From an uncultured Clostridia bacterium (lineage in GTDB: Bacteria > Bacillota > Clostridia > TANB77 > CAG-508): a DNA stretch of 47,865 bases. The translations under genes and the position numbers were made by a program. This document shows, piece after piece, positions 1 through 9,677 of the stretch (its first letter is position 1; every line of letters starts with the position of its first letter). Under the pieces are notes generated by a model that saw only the letters and a list, made by a program, of their open reading frames with translations, had not been told where the DNA came from and did no database searches. The DNA lies in contig CAJFRV010000001.1 of the NCBI GenBank assembly GCA_904419495.1, positions 32,001 through 79,865 on the forward strand, read 5' to 3'.

Positions 1-1233
1 TCTTCCACCAAAATCAACACCAATTTGAGGAAAAGACATATTTGCGACTTCTCTACAAAGGTACATAGCAATTTGTCTTGGAAAAGCAATATCATTAGAA
101 CGCTTATTTCCAGATAAGTCGTCTTTATTAATACTAAAATATTTGGCAACAGTTTCTTTAATAAAATCACAAGAAATGACTTTTTCACTTTCGTATTTAA
201 ATTCATTTATAATGTTTTCTGCTAATTCAATTGTAATTGGGCTATGAATCAAAGAAGCTCTTGCAACAATTTTATTGAATACACCTTCTAATTCCCTAAT
301 ATTTGAGTCAATTTTATTGGCAATATCAGATAAAATAAAATCATCAATTAAAATATTTTCATCTTGTGCCTTTTTTCTTAATATAGCTAAACGAGTTTCA
401 TAATCTGGACAAGAAATATCAGCAAGTAAACCCCACTCAAATCTAGACTTTAATCTATCTTCAAGAAATGGTATATCTCTTGGTGGTTTATCACTAGAGA
501 TAATAATTTGTCTTCCATCTTCATATAAAGAATTAAATGTGTGGAAAAATTCTTCTTGAACTCTTTCTTTCCCTGCAATAAATTGAATATCGTCTATTAA
601 TAGTACATCAATACTTCTATATTTATTTCTAAAAACTTCATTTTTGTTATCTTTTATAGCATTAATTAATTGATTTGTGAATTTTTCTGAAGTGACATAT
701 AGTACATTTTTCTTTATTCCATTTTCTAATATACGGTTTCCTATAGCGTGCATTAAGTGTGTTTTTCCTAATCCAACACCACCATATAAGAATAATGGAT
801 TATATGCTTTTCCGGGTTCATTTCCTACAGCAAGTGCGGCTGCGTGGGCAAAACGGTTATTATTTCCAACAACGAAAGTCTCAAAAGTATATTTTGGATT
901 TAATGTTGATTTATTAGAATCGATTTCGGTAGAAGTTGTATTTGCTGTGTCCTTTATAACAACTTCTTCACTACTTTCTTCTTTGGAAATGTCAATAACA
1001 GAGAAAGTCCAATCTTTATTGGTTATATACCTTAAAGTGTTAAAGATTAAACTTCTATACTTATTTTCTATAAAATCTTTTTGAAATTCAGAGATAGTTG
1101 TAAAAACAATATTATCGCCATCAATACTTCTGATATCTAACGGCAAAATCCAAGTGTCATAAGATATTTTTGTAACTTCTGGTTTTAATAGTTCTTTTAT
1201 TTTTGCAACTAATTCATCTTTATCGATTGCCAT
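1..1233 (-). CDS. dnaA: Chromosomal replication initiator DnaA (partial, C-terminus off the left edge)
   Basis: DnaA binds DnaA boxes at oriC, opens the duplex as an ATP-bound AAA+ filament and recruits the helicase. The 411 residues present cover domain I (starts MAIDKDELVAKIKELL), a short linker, the AAA+ core with Walker A GGVGLGKTH and Walker B LLIDDIQF, and most of DNA-binding domain IV. The reading frame stays open to base 1, where it stops at FPQIGVDFGGR, just before the expected DHTTV box-binding signature; only a few dozen residues should be missing. ATG at 1231-1233 follows AAAGGATGATAAC, a usable ribosome site. The gene points away from rpmH and away from the origin, as is usual in Firmicutes. 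Confidence 0.97.
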   Translation of the reverse strand, partial: MAIDKDELVAKIKELLKPEVTKISYDTWILPLDIRSIDGDNIVFTTISEFQKDFIENKYRSLIFNTLRYITNKDWTFSVIDISKEESSEEVVIKDTANTTSTEIDSNKSTLNPKYTFETFVVGNNNRFAHAAALAVGNEPGKAYNPLFLYGGVGLGKTHLMHAIGNRILENGIKKNVLYVTSEKFTNQLINAIKDNKNEVFRNKYRSIDVLLIDDIQFIAGKERVQEEFFHTFNSLYEDGRQIIISSDKPPRDIPFLEDRLKSRFEWGLLADISCPDYETRLAILRKKAQDENILIDDFILSDIANKIDSNIRELEGVFNKIVARASLIHSPITIELAENIINEFKYESEKVISCDFIKETVAKYFSINKDDLSGNKRSNDIAFPRQIAMYLCREVANMSFPQIGVDFGGR

Positions 1234-1547
1234 GTTATCATCCTTTCTAAAAAGTTATCCACAAAGTTATCCACAAATGTTGATAATATTGTAATATTTT
1301 TGTAAAAAAACAAATAATTAATGCGAACAAAAATTTAAGTATTTTCAACAAAAATTAAATATTTTTTATACTTTCATATAATAACAAAATAATATGAAAT
1401 AAGTCAATACAATTGTGGAAAAAAATTTTTAATTGTGGAAAACGTTGTTTAAAACTGTGGAAAACCATAGCTTTTTTACAAAAATATTACAAAAAACTAC
1501 AAAATTTTTAAGAAAAATCGTAAAAATATAAAAATCTAGAAAACTGC
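1234..1547. other. Replication origin region (dnaA-rpmH intergenic, oriC)
   Basis: Two perfect DnaA boxes (TTATCCACA) lie head to tail at 1255-1263 and 1267-1275. Three near-matches on the opposite strand (TGTGGAAAA) lie at 1414-1422, 1434-1442 and 1456-1464. The rest is extremely AT-rich, suiting a DNA-unwinding element. Position between divergent dnaA and rpmH is the standard location of a Firmicutes origin or of one of its two halves; the other half could be downstream of dnaA, outside the window. The first two boxes sit directly upstream of the dnaA start, so they probably also autoregulate dnaA. Confidence 0.85.
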
Positions 1548-1577
1548 TTGACAAGTATAGCAAAATTAATGTATAAT
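1548..1577 (+). promoter_or_regulatory. Promoter of rpmH-rnpA-yidD-yidC-jag
   Basis: TTGACA at 1548-1553 and TATAAT at 1572-1577 with an 18-bp spacer; both hexamers match the SigA consensus perfectly. It lies about 80 bp upstream of the rpmH start. Confidence 0.85.
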
Positions 1578-1655
1578 CGATATGCTTATTTAAATTTAGC
1601 AAATATTTTCCTTTTGAGGAATTTATATATAAAAAAAACAATAGGAGGTGCTAAT

Positions 1656-1790
1656 ATGAAGAGAACATTTCAACCAAAAAATAGACAAGAAAAGAAAGAA
1701 CATGGATTTATGAAAAGAATGAAAACAAGATCAGGACAAAATATATTAAAAGCAAGAAGAGCAAAAGGTAGAAAAAAATTAAGTGCTTAA
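1656..1790 (+). CDS. rpmH: 50S ribosomal protein L34
   Basis: L34 is a small basic protein of the large ribosomal subunit. The 44-residue product starts [11 protein letters not shown] and ends with the family signature [13 protein letters not shown]; length and sequence are typical. The start is the ATG after a strong AGGAGGTG site; an in-frame extension back to 1548 would run through the promoter and is not used. It is first in the conserved rpmH-rnpA-yidD-yidC-jag operon. Confidence 0.98.
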   Translation: MKRTFQPKNRQEKKEHGFMKRMKTRSGQNILKARRAKGRKKLSA

Positions 1791-1819
1791 AAGGGATTTT
1801 AATATATGCAAAAATGATG

Positions 1820-1848
1820 AAAAGGCCGCCAAATAAAGCGAGCCTTTT
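1820..1848 (+). terminator. Hairpin between rpmH and rnpA (possible attenuator)
   Basis: Inverted arms AAAAGGC (1820-1826) and GCCTTTT (1842-1848) around a 15-nt loop. No real U-tract follows, so partial attenuation or an RNA-processing site is more likely than full termination. It would let rpmH be expressed more highly than rnpA. Confidence 0.4.
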
Positions 1849-1900
1849 AACATAATTTAAAGTATCTTTTTTCATTTTTTTTTAGAAGGAGCTTGAAAGA

Positions 1901-2248
1901 ATGAAAAAAACGAAAATGTTAAAAAAAAATTATGAATTTGGAATGGTTTTGAAAAAAGGAACTTATTTTTCTGGAAAGATGATAGAAGCTTTTATAAAAA
2001 GAAATTCTCAAGATACAAATTTTTTAGGAATTGCTATTAGTTCTAAAATTTGTAAAGCGGTAAAAAGAAATTACATAAAAAGACTAATAAGAGAAAATTA
2101 TAAAAATATAGAAAACCAGATAAACACAGGATATTCCATTGTATTTTTATGGAAAAGAAAGGTAGATATCAAACAAGCTTCTTATCCAAATGTGGAAGAA
2201 GATATGAAAAAAATTTTTGCTAAAGCAAAACTCTTTTTAGAGGATTAA
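1901..2248 (+). CDS. rnpA: Ribonuclease P protein component
   Basis: RnpA binds the catalytic RNase P RNA and helps it cleave 5' leaders from pre-tRNAs. The 115-residue basic protein has the family's RNR-like signature [17 protein letters not shown] at about residues 56-72, with Tyr where Arg is more usual. Length is normal. ATG follows AGAAGGAG. It lies between rpmH and yidD with a single base separating it from yidD. Confidence 0.95.
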   Translation: MKKTKMLKKNYEFGMVLKKGTYFSGKMIEAFIKRNSQDTNFLGIAISSKICKAVKRNYIKRLIRENYKNIENQINTGYSIVFLWKRKVDIKQASYPNVEEDMKKIFAKAKLFLED

Positions 2249-2249
2249 A

Positions 2250-2468
2250 ATGAAAAAAGTATGTATATATTTAATTAATTTTTATCAAAAACATATTTCT
2301 TATTGGTTGGAAACGAAAAATATAAGATGTAAGTTTTATCCAACATGTTCAGAATATGCAAAACAAGCACTAGAAAAATACGGAGTCATAAAAGGAGGAT
2401 TATTAGCAGTAAAAAGAATTTTAAAATGTAATCCTTTTTCAAAAGGTGGATATGATCCGTTAAAGTAA
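2250..2468 (+). CDS. yidD: Membrane protein insertion efficiency factor YidD
   Basis: YidD is a small membrane-associated protein that assists YidC-dependent insertion. The 72-residue product carries the family motifs [11 protein letters not shown] and a C-terminal [11 protein letters not shown], with the conserved cysteines retained. ATG is one base after the rnpA stop, so translational coupling is likely. The neighbour downstream is yidC. Confidence 0.95.
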   Translation: MKKVCIYLINFYQKHISYWLETKNIRCKFYPTCSEYAKQALEKYGVIKGGLLAVKRILKCNPFSKGGYDPLK

Positions 2469-2485
2469 AGCTAGGAGGACAAGTA

Positions 2486-3370
2486 ATGTTTCAATTTTTT
2501 GCAAATATTTTCGGTTATTTATTAGAAATTTTGTATAGTTTTATAAATAACTATGGTCTGGCAATTATATTTTTTACAATTATTATAAAAATATTGTTTA
2601 TTCCTTTTTCAGTAAAACAACAAAAAACAATGAAAAAGACAGCTAAAATACAGGAAAAAATGAAAATAATTCAATTTAAATATAAAAATAATCCAGAAAA
2701 AATGAATCAAGAAGTAATGGAACTTTATAAAACAGAAAAAATGAGTCCATTTAGTGGTTGTTTAACAGCGATTATTCAAATAGTTTTATTATTTTCCATA
2801 TTCTATTTAGTAAGATCACCATTAACATTTATGCAAAAAATACCAACAGAAAATATAAATAATTATGTAAAACAATTACAAGAAAGTGGCAAATCCGTAA
2901 GTACTGCTTATCCAGAAATAGACATTATAAGGGAATATAATTTCTTAAAAGAAAAAAATCCAGATGATCAATATATTGATAAAGCAAATTTACAGATGAA
3001 TTTTTTAGGTTTAGATTTAAGTAAAGTACCTCAACAAAACTTAACAGATTATACAGTATATATTATACCAGTACTATATATTTTATCGTCATTTGTATCT
3101 ATCAAATTAACAACAGCAATGCAAAAGAAGAAAGAGGAAAAACCAATAGACGGAACAACAGGAAAAGAATTGGTACCTGAAAAAGAATCAAATGAAATGG
3201 AAGCTTTAATGCAAACAAACAAAATGATGTCATGGTTTATGCCATTAATGTCTGTATCTGTTGCAATTATTGCACCATTAGGATTAGCATTATACTGGTT
3301 AACAAATAATATCTTAATGATTATTGAAAGATTAATTTTGAATAAAGTAATAAAATCTGAGGAGGAATAG
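2486..3370 (+). CDS. yidC: Membrane protein insertase YidC (Oxa1 family)
   Basis: YidC inserts and folds membrane proteins alone or with SecYEG. The 294 residues show the short Gram-positive form: an N-terminal hydrophobic segment (about 8-38), a charged cytoplasmic hairpin rich in Lys and Gln (about 45-80), then hydrophobic segments near 85-110, 185-210 and 245-285. There is no obvious lipoprotein Cys, and an unusually long polar loop separates the second and third segments. ATG follows CTAGGAGG. The stop is four bases before jag. Confidence 0.95.
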   Translation: MFQFFANIFGYLLEILYSFINNYGLAIIFFTIIIKILFIPFSVKQQKTMKKTAKIQEKMKIIQFKYKNNPEKMNQEVMELYKTEKMSPFSGCLTAIIQIVLLFSIFYLVRSPLTFMQKIPTENINNYVKQLQESGKSVSTAYPEIDIIREYNFLKEKNPDDQYIDKANLQMNFLGLDLSKVPQQNLTDYTVYIIPVLYILSSFVSIKLTTAMQKKKEEKPIDGTTGKELVPEKESNEMEALMQTNKMMSWFMPLMSVSVAIIAPLGLALYWLTNNILMIIERLILNKVIKSEEE

Positions 3371-3374
3371 ACAG

Positions 3375-4073
3375 ATGGAAAAAACAATTATTTCAGAGGG
3401 AAGAACAACAAATGAAGCTATAGAAAAAGGACTAAAAGAATTAAGAGTTTCAAAAGATAAGGTAGAAATAAAAATATTAGAAAATGAAGAAAAAAGAAGC
3501 TTTTTCAGTATTTTAACACCTAGAGTAGTTAAAGTAGAAATGAAGTTAAAAGAAGATATAAATGAAAAAAAAGAAATGAAAACAAAAAAAATTATTGAAT
3601 TAAGCGAAGAAGAGCAAAACAAAGCTGAAGAAAATGTGGAAGTATTTATGGAAGAAATACTTAAGGAATTACCAGAAGATACTACATATAACATTACAAA
3701 AAATGGACAAGGATTAAATGTAGAAATTTTAAATAAAAATTTAGGATTTTTAATAGGATATAGAGGAGAGACATTATATGCTTTCCAAAATATATTATCA
3801 GCAATAGCAGGAAAAGGAATTGATAAAAAAGTCAGAGTTATTCTAGACATAGAAGGATATAAAGAAAAAAGAGAAAAAACATTAGAAGAATTAGCTCAAA
3901 AAGTTGCAAAAACAGTAATAAAAACGAGAAAACCTATCAAATTAGAACCAATGCAAGCTTATGAAAGAAAAATTATTCACAGTGCTTTACAACAAAACAA
4001 TAAAGTAGAGACAGAAAGTATAGGGGAAGAACCAAATAGAAGAATTGTAGTATCCCTAAGAAAAACAAAATAA
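3375..4073 (+). CDS. khpB: RNA-binding protein KhpB/Jag (SpoIIIJ-associated)
   Basis: KhpB (Jag, EloR) is a cytoplasmic RNA-binding protein linked to cell elongation and YidC function. Domains in order: Jag_N (about 1-55, starts EKTIISEGRTTNEAIEKGL), a Lys/Glu-rich linker, a KH domain with the GxxG loop seen as IGYRGETL (about 128-135), and a C-terminal R3H domain (AYERKIIHSALQ, then PNRRIVVS). 232 residues is a usual length. It ends the rpmH operon and is followed by a strong terminator. Confidence 0.95.
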   Translation: MEKTIISEGRTTNEAIEKGLKELRVSKDKVEIKILENEEKRSFFSILTPRVVKVEMKLKEDINEKKEMKTKKIIELSEEEQNKAEENVEVFMEEILKELPEDTTYNITKNGQGLNVEILNKNLGFLIGYRGETLYAFQNILSAIAGKGIDKKVRVILDIEGYKEKREKTLEELAQKVAKTVIKTRKPIKLEPMQAYERKIIHSALQQNNKVETESIGEEPNRRIVVSLRKTK

Positions 4074-4087
4074 TAAATTTAAAATTT

Positions 4088-4154
4088 GAGGTCAAAGATC
4101 AGATTTTACAACACAATATGTTCGTAAAAATATCTTTGATCTCTTATTTTTTTT
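4088..4154 (+). terminator. Intrinsic terminator of the rpmH-jag operon
   Basis: Long stem: GAGGTCAAAGAT at 4088-4099 pairs with ATCTTTGATCTC near 4132-4143 (one G-U), extended inwards by GATTTTAC against GTAAAAAT. A T-rich run follows immediately. Confidence 0.85.
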
Positions 4155-4221
4155 AGAAATCTTTTAAAAATTGACATAATATGATATAATAATTGCGAAT
4201 AAGAAAAAGGAGTGAATTTTT

Positions 4222-5593
4222 ATGAATACAATAGCATCTATATCTACGGCTCCACGGAATTGGAGGAATAGGAATTATCAGAATAAGCGGAAAAAATTGC
4301 TTTGAAATATTGGATAACATATTTATTCCGAAAAAGAAAGAGCCCATAGAAGAAATAAAAGGATACACTATAAAATATGGAAATATTGTAGAAGATGGAA
4401 AAGTTATAGATGAGGTACTCGTATCTTATTTCAAAGAACCAAAAAGTTATACAACAGAAAATATGTGTGAAATTAATTCACATGGGGGAAATATTGTTGT
4501 AAAAAAAATATTGGAACTATGCCTAAAAAATGGAGCAGACTTAGCGGAACCGGGCGAATTCACAAAAAGAGCTTTTTTGAATGGAAGAATTGATTTAGCT
4601 CAAGCTGAGTCTGTAATTGATGTCATAAATGCCAAAAGTGAAAAAGAAGTAAAAGCCGGTATAAAGCAATTAAAAGGTGGATTATCAAAAGAAATTTCAG
4701 ATATAAAACAAGAAATTATGGATGTTATGGTGAATATTGAAGTAGCAATAGATTATCCGGAATATGATGTAGAGGAAGTTACAAATAATCAAATAGTAAC
4801 TATGTTAGATTCTGTCGAAGAAAAACTGAGAAAATTGGAAAGTACTTTTGATAATGGAAAGCTCATAAAAGAAGGTATAAAAACAGCTATTATAGGAAAA
4901 CCAAATGCAGGAAAATCCTCTCTTTTGAATCGAATTTTAAAAGAAGATAGGGCAATTGTAACAGAATATGAAGGAACAACAAGAGATACAATAGAGGAAT
5001 TTGTAAGTATTAATGGAATTCCTTTGAAATTGATAGATACGGCTGGAATTCGAAAAGCAGAAGATGAAGTAGAAAAAATAGGAATTTATAAATCTAAAGA
5101 AATTGCGAAGGAAGCAGATTTAATTATTGCTATTTTTGATTCTTCAAAACCATTATCTAATGAAGATGAAGAGATTTTAGAGATTATAAAAGATAAAAAA
5201 TCAATTATCATATTAAATAAAATCGATTTAAATCAAAAAATAAAGAAAGATGACGAAAGATTAAAAATAGTTTCAAATTGTATTATTGAAATATCTGCAT
5301 TAAATAATATTGGAATAGATAATCTATACGAAGAGATAACAAAACTATTTGCATTGAACCAAATTAGTTTTGACAATGATATTGTTATTACAAATGTAAG
5401 ACACAAAAATTTAATCCATAAAGCAATAGAAAGTATAAATAAAACAAAAAATACATTGAAGGAGAAAATGCCAATTGATATTGTAGCAGTATATATAAAA
5501 GATATTTTGGAAGATTTGGGTAACATTACAGGAGAATTTGTAACAGAAGATATTATAAATGAAATTTTTTCTAAGTTTTGTTTAGGAAAATAA
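4222..5593 (+). CDS. mnmE: tRNA modification GTPase MnmE, interrupted by a +1 frame change near the start
   Basis: With MnmG, MnmE installs (carboxymethyl)aminomethyl groups on U34 of certain tRNAs. ATG at 4222 follows AAAGGAGTG and encodes MNTIASISTAP; the next codon is CGG at 4255-4257. The family sequence resumes one base later as GIGGIGIIRISGKNCFEI and stays open to 5593. Skipping one base gives 456 residues, the normal MnmE length. In those coordinates the G domain has G1 GKPNAGKSS (about 225-233), G2 EGTTRDT, G3 DTAG and G4 NKID, and the protein ends FCLGK, the conserved C-terminal Cys motif. Without a frame change translation stops about 28 codons in. Internal TTG at 4310 would lose part of the N-terminal folate-binding domain. 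A TGATATAAT extended -10 lies at 4182-4190. Sequencing error, pseudogene and programmed recoding remain open. Confidence 0.9.
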
Positions 5594-6136
5594 TAGGATT
5601 TATTTTATGCGAAAATCCAAAATAAAGCAAAAAAAAGAAAAACAAATGTAATTTCACACAAAAAAATGAAAAAGGCTTAAAATTGATTTTGAAAGCAAAT
5701 AATATAAAATGGTAAAAAGGGAAAGTAAATTAACAAAAATCACTTTAATATATAATTGTAAAACTGTTTTACAATTATTACACGAATACGACAAAATAAC
5801 CATGCTGTATACAAAGAAATCTTATATAGTTCAAAATAAAAGCCGATTTTTCTATACAATAAAGAGTAAAAATAAAACAAAAAAGTTTAAAAAATATACC
5901 TATAAATAAAAATAAACAAGGGGCGAACAAAAAACAGCCAAACGCATGAAAATAGAGCAACATAGAAAACTAAAACATAAAAAACACACATTATGTATAC
6001 AATGTTTGCTGAACAAATGATTGATAAATGGCTTGTCATTCAAAATTGTATTTACTAAAAAGTTAAAAATATAATAAAAGGGAAACAAAACAAAACTTTC
6101 TGTTTCACACGGAATGAAAAAGGAGAGGAAGAACAA
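5594..6136. other. Gene-poor AT-rich spacer between mnmE and mnmG
   Basis: No convincing gene. Open frames here are short, lysine-rich, lack ribosome sites and look like nothing known. No clear mnmE terminator was seen. At 6101-6116 TGTTTCAC is followed by ACGGAATG, a half-match (about 11 of 16) to the ParB-binding parS consensus near parAB; this is suggestive only. The right end holds the mnmG promoter. Confidence 0.4.
6046..6075 (+). promoter_or_regulatory. Probable promoter of mnmG-rsmG
   Basis: TTGTAT at 6046-6051, 18-bp spacer, consensus TATAAT at 6070-6075, about 60 bp before the mnmG start. Confidence 0.6.
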
Positions 6137-8017
6137 ATGGAATATAATGCAGGAGAATATGATATAGCAGTAGTAGGAGCTGGGCATGCTGGTTGCGAAG
6201 CAGCTCTAGCAGCGGCAAGATTAGGAATGAAAACATTAATATTTTCTATTAGTCTAGAAGCAATTGCTAATATGCCATGTAATCCACATATAGGAGGGAG
6301 CTCTAAAGGACATCTAGTAAGAGAGATTGACGCATTAGGCGGAGAAATGGGAAAAAATATAGATAAAACTATGATACAAATTAAAATGCTAAATACATCT
6401 AAGGGACCAGCAGTTCATTCACTAAGAGCACAGGCTGATAGAAAAAAATATCAAGCAGAAATGAAACACACATTAGAAAAACAAGAAAATCTAGAAGTAA
6501 AACAAGGGGAGATAGTAGATATCATCATTGACAACGGAAAAGTAAAAGCCATCAAGACAGATGTCGGTGCAGTATATCAAGTGAAAGCAGTTATCTTAGC
6601 AACAGGAACCTATTTAAAAGGAAAAATATTTATTGGAGAATTTTCAAAAGAGAGTGGACCAGATGGGGTAGCAGCAGCAAATCAATTATCAGACACTTTA
6701 AAAAAATTGGGAATAGAATTGATTAGATTTAAAACAGGAACGCCGGCTAGAATCAACAAAAGAAGTATAGATTTTAGTAAGATGGAAATACAAAAAGGGG
6801 ATCAAGGAATAGAAGCATTTTCATTTGAAAATGAGCCAAAAGATTTTAAACAGGTGGATTGTTATCTGACTTATACAAATGAAGAAACGCATAAGATTAT
6901 AAGAGACAATTTACATAGATCTCCTTTATATGCTGGTATGATAGAAGGAACAGGACCTAGATATTGTCCATCAATAGAAGATAAGGTAGTTAGATTTAGT
7001 GACAAACCTAGACATCAGGCTTTTGTAGAACCAGTAGGATTGGATACAGAAGAGATGTACATACAAGGGATGAGTTCTTCTCTACCAGAAGATGTGCAAA
7101 TTGCTCTTTATAGAACAATTCCCGGATTAGAACACGCAGAATTTACAAGGCCAGCTTATGCAATAGAATATGATTGCATAGATCCTTCAAACTTAAAGCT
7201 ATCTTTGGAATATAAAGGTATAGAGGGATTATTTATGGCTGGACAAATTAATGGAACTTCTGGTTATGAAGAAGCAGCAGCACAAGGATTGATGGCAGGA
7301 ATTAATGCAGTACAAAAAATAAAAGGAAAAGAACCTGTTATATTGGATAGATCACAAGCATATATTGGGGTATTAATTGATGATATTGCTACAAAAGGTA
7401 CAAATGAGCCTTATAGAATGATGACTTCCAGAGCAGAATACAGACTTTTACTAAGACAGGATAATGCTGATTTACGATTAACAGAAATTGGACATAAAAT
7501 AGGGTTAATTTCCGAAGAAAGATATCAGAAATTTCTAAAAAAGAAAGCTAACATAGAAAAAGAAATTGAAAGATTACAAAAAACGGTTGTTAAACCAACG
7601 GAAAAAATAAATCATTTTTTGATTGAACAAGGAACAACAGCTTTGTCAACTGGGACAAAGATGGCAGAATTGCTAAAAAGACCAGAAATTAATTATGAAA
7701 GTATGAAAGCAATTGATAAAGATAGACCAGAACTTTCAAGACAAGAAAAAGAAGAAGTAGAAATACAAGTAAAATACGAAGGATATATTAAACTGCAAGA
7801 AGCTCAAGTGGAAAAATTTAAAAAACTAGAAGAAAAAATCTTACCAGAAGATATGGATTATGAAACCATAAAAGGAATTAGCTTAGAAGGAAGACAAAAA
7901 TTGAATAAATTTAAACCACATTCAATAGGACAGGCATCAAGAATATCAGGAGTTTCACCAGCAGATGTATCTGTTTTATTAATTACATTACAACAACTAA
8001 AAAATAAGGAGAAATAA
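6137..8017 (+). CDS. mnmG: tRNA uridine-5-carboxymethylaminomethyl enzyme MnmG (GidA)
   Basis: MnmG is the FAD-dependent partner of MnmE in wobble-U34 modification. The 626-residue product has the N-terminal dinucleotide-binding motif [19 protein letters not shown] (about 12-30), the family block [22 protein letters not shown], the second FAD block [21 protein letters not shown] and the C-terminal helical domain that contacts MnmE and tRNA. Length is normal and there is no break. ATG follows AAAGGAGAGG. It is directly fused by spacing to rsmG. An intact mnmG beside an interrupted mnmE argues that the pathway is still used. Confidence 0.97.
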   Translation: MEYNAGEYDIAVVGAGHAGCEAALAAARLGMKTLIFSISLEAIANMPCNPHIGGSSKGHLVREIDALGGEMGKNIDKTMIQIKMLNTSKGPAVHSLRAQADRKKYQAEMKHTLEKQENLEVKQGEIVDIIIDNGKVKAIKTDVGAVYQVKAVILATGTYLKGKIFIGEFSKESGPDGVAAANQLSDTLKKLGIELIRFKTGTPARINKRSIDFSKMEIQKGDQGIEAFSFENEPKDFKQVDCYLTYTNEETHKIIRDNLHRSPLYAGMIEGTGPRYCPSIEDKVVRFSDKPRHQAFVEPVGLDTEEMYIQGMSSSLPEDVQIALYRTIPGLEHAEFTRPAYAIEYDCIDPSNLKLSLEYKGIEGLFMAGQINGTSGYEEAAAQGLMAGINAVQKIKGKEPVILDRSQAYIGVLIDDIATKGTNEPYRMMTSRAEYRLLLRQDNADLRLTEIGHKIGLISEERYQKFLKKKANIEKEIERLQKTVVKPTEKINHFLIEQGTTALSTGTKMAELLKRPEINYESMKAIDKDRPELSRQEKEEVEIQVKYEGYIKLQEAQVEKFKKLEEKILPEDMDYETIKGISLEGRQKLNKFKPHSIGQASRISGVSPADVSVLLITLQQLKNKEK

Positions 8018-8740
8018 ATGAGTATAGAAGAATTTTCAAAATTAATGAAAAATTATGGAGAGACTTTAGAAATTGTGTTTACTGAAGAACAAATCGAAAA
8101 ATTTTATCAATATATGCATTTGTTATTAGAATGGAATGAAAAAATAAATTTAACGGCTATTACAAAACCAGAAGAAATTATTTTAAAACATTTTATAGAT
8201 TCATTGACAATTTTGAAGTACATAGAAAAAAATAAAAAGCTAATCGATATTGGAACAGGGGCAGGTTTTCCCGGAATACCGATTAAAATCATGAGAGAAG
8301 ATATTGATGTTACATTACTAGATTCTTTAAACAAAAGAATTCATTTTCTAGACATAGTCATTAATACATTAAATTTGAAAAAAATAAAAACAATTCATTC
8401 TAGAATTGAAGATTGCGGAAAAAACAAACAATATAGAGAACAATTTGACATTGCCACATCTAGAGCGGTTGCAAATTTAGCAACTTTGTCAGAATATATG
8501 CTTCCAATGATAAAAATGAATGGAACTTGTATCAGCATGAAAGGTGTAAATTTGGAAGAAGAAATAGAAAAAGCGAAAAAAGCAATATATGTTTTAGGTG
8601 GAAAAATTATAAAAATTGACAAATTAGAACTTCCTGAAGGAGATAATCACAGAACAATTATTCTTATTGAAAAGATAAAAAATACGCCATCTAAATATCC
8701 TAGAAAGGCTGGAACACCTTCAAAAGAGCCGATTTGCTAG
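8018..8740 (+). CDS. rsmG: 16S rRNA (guanine-527-N7)-methyltransferase RsmG
   Basis: RsmG (GidB) methylates G527 of 16S rRNA using SAM. The product has the SAM-binding motif DIGTGAGFPGIPIKI (about 75-89) and the family segment ATSRAVANL (about 148-156). The ATG abuts the mnmG stop, with its ribosome site AAGGAG inside the end of mnmG, so the two are translationally coupled. The 240-residue product has a basic C-terminal tail ending SKEPIC. Confidence 0.96.
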   Translation: MSIEEFSKLMKNYGETLEIVFTEEQIEKFYQYMHLLLEWNEKINLTAITKPEEIILKHFIDSLTILKYIEKNKKLIDIGTGAGFPGIPIKIMREDIDVTLLDSLNKRIHFLDIVINTLNLKKIKTIHSRIEDCGKNKQYREQFDIATSRAVANLATLSEYMLPMIKMNGTCISMKGVNLEEEIEKAKKAIYVLGGKIIKIDKLELPEGDNHRTIILIEKIKNTPSKYPRKAGTPSKEPIC

Positions 8741-8756
8741 AAATAAAAAATCTGTA

Positions 8757-8802
8757 TAAAAAAAGTCAAAAAAATTAATAATTTTTATTGACTTTTTTTT
8801 TA
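8757..8802 (+). terminator. Intrinsic terminator after rsmG
   Basis: AAAAAGTCAA and TTGACTTTTT arms around an AT-rich loop, followed by a run of T. The right arm doubles as the -35 of the parA promoter. Confidence 0.8.
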
Positions 8803-8816
8803 TATTTATATATGAT
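8788..8816 (+). promoter_or_regulatory. Promoter of parAB, embedded in the rsmG terminator
   Basis: TTGACT at 8788-8793, exactly 17 bp, TATGAT at 8811-8816; the ribosome site TGGAGG and TTG start of parA lie about 50 bp downstream. The -35 is part of the preceding terminator stem. Confidence 0.75.
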
Positions 8817-8875
8817 AGTAATAGAATATACAGAAACAATAAAGTAAATATTAACTAAAATGGAGGCGAAAAGAA

Positions 8876-9664
8876 TTGGGAAAAATCATATCTGTTGCCA
8901 ATCAAAAAGGAGGCGTAGGAAAAACAACTACGACAGTAAATCTAAGTACAATATTGGCTAAAAAGGGTAAAAAAGTATTATTAATAGATGCTGATCCTCA
9001 AGGAAATGCAACAAGTGGACTAGGGGTTGAAAAAGAAGTAGAATTTTCTACATATGATATATTAGTAAATGATGCAGAAATGCAAGAAGCAATGAAAAAA
9101 ACGGTTATTAAAAATTTAATATTATGTCCTTCAAATATGAATTTAGCAGGAGCTGAAGTGGAATTAGTATCTATGATGTCAAGAGAGCAAAGGTTGAAAG
9201 AAAAATTGGAAGCAATAAAAGAAAAATTTGATTATATCTTTATAGATTGTCCACCATCATTAGGATTAATTACATTAAATGCTTTTACAGCATCTGATAG
9301 TGTTTTAATACCTGTACAATGTGAATATTTTGCATTAGAGGGATTAGGACAATTATTAAATACAATTAATTTAGTAAAAAAACATTTAAATAAAGATATT
9401 ATGATAGAAGGTGCTCTTCTTACAATGTATGACATTAGAACAAACTTATCTAATCAAGTTGTAAAAGAAGTAAAAAAATATTTTAATAATAAGGTTTATA
9501 AAACAGTGATACCAAGAAATGTAAGAGTAAGTGAAGCACCAAGTTATGGAATGCCTATAACAGAATATGATCCGAGGTCAAAAGGAGCAAAGGCTTATGT
9601 AAAATTCGCAAAAGAATTTTTGAAAATCAATGAAGAAGAGAAAAAAGCAAAACATATGATGTAA
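8876..9664 (+). CDS. parA: Chromosome partitioning ATPase ParA (Soj)
   Basis: ParA/Soj is a deviant-Walker ATPase that, with ParB, segregates the origin and modulates DnaA. The 262-residue product opens GKIISVANQKGGVGKTTT, giving the deviant Walker A KGGVGKTT at 11-18, then DADPQGNATSGLG and the Walker B-like IFIDCPPSLGLIT. The start codon is TTG at 8876, spaced correctly from TGGAGG; the nearby ATG at 8860 is out of frame. 13 bp separate it from parB. Confidence 0.97.
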   Translation: MGKIISVANQKGGVGKTTTTVNLSTILAKKGKKVLLIDADPQGNATSGLGVEKEVEFSTYDILVNDAEMQEAMKKTVIKNLILCPSNMNLAGAEVELVSMMSREQRLKEKLEAIKEKFDYIFIDCPPSLGLITLNAFTASDSVLIPVQCEYFALEGLGQLLNTINLVKKHLNKDIMIEGALLTMYDIRTNLSNQVVKEVKKYFNNKVYKTVIPRNVRVSEAPSYGMPITEYDPRSKGAKAYVKFAKEFLKINEEEKKAKHMM

Positions 9665-9677
9665 AGGAGGAAACAAA

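Noticed and set aside
677..1084. 135-residue plus-strand open frame
   Set aside because: Antisense to the dnaA AAA+ domain; DnaA is clearly coded on the other strand.
4171..4190. TTGACA plus TATAAT upstream of mnmE as a paired promoter
   Set aside because: The spacing is only 8 bp. An extended -10 alone is the more likely element.
5709..5909. 66-residue frame between mnmE and mnmG
   Set aside because: Lysine-rich, no ribosome site, no recognisable features; random in AT-rich DNA.
6101..6116. parS site near parAB
   Set aside because: Only one half-site (TGTTTCAC) matches; the other half is too different to call.
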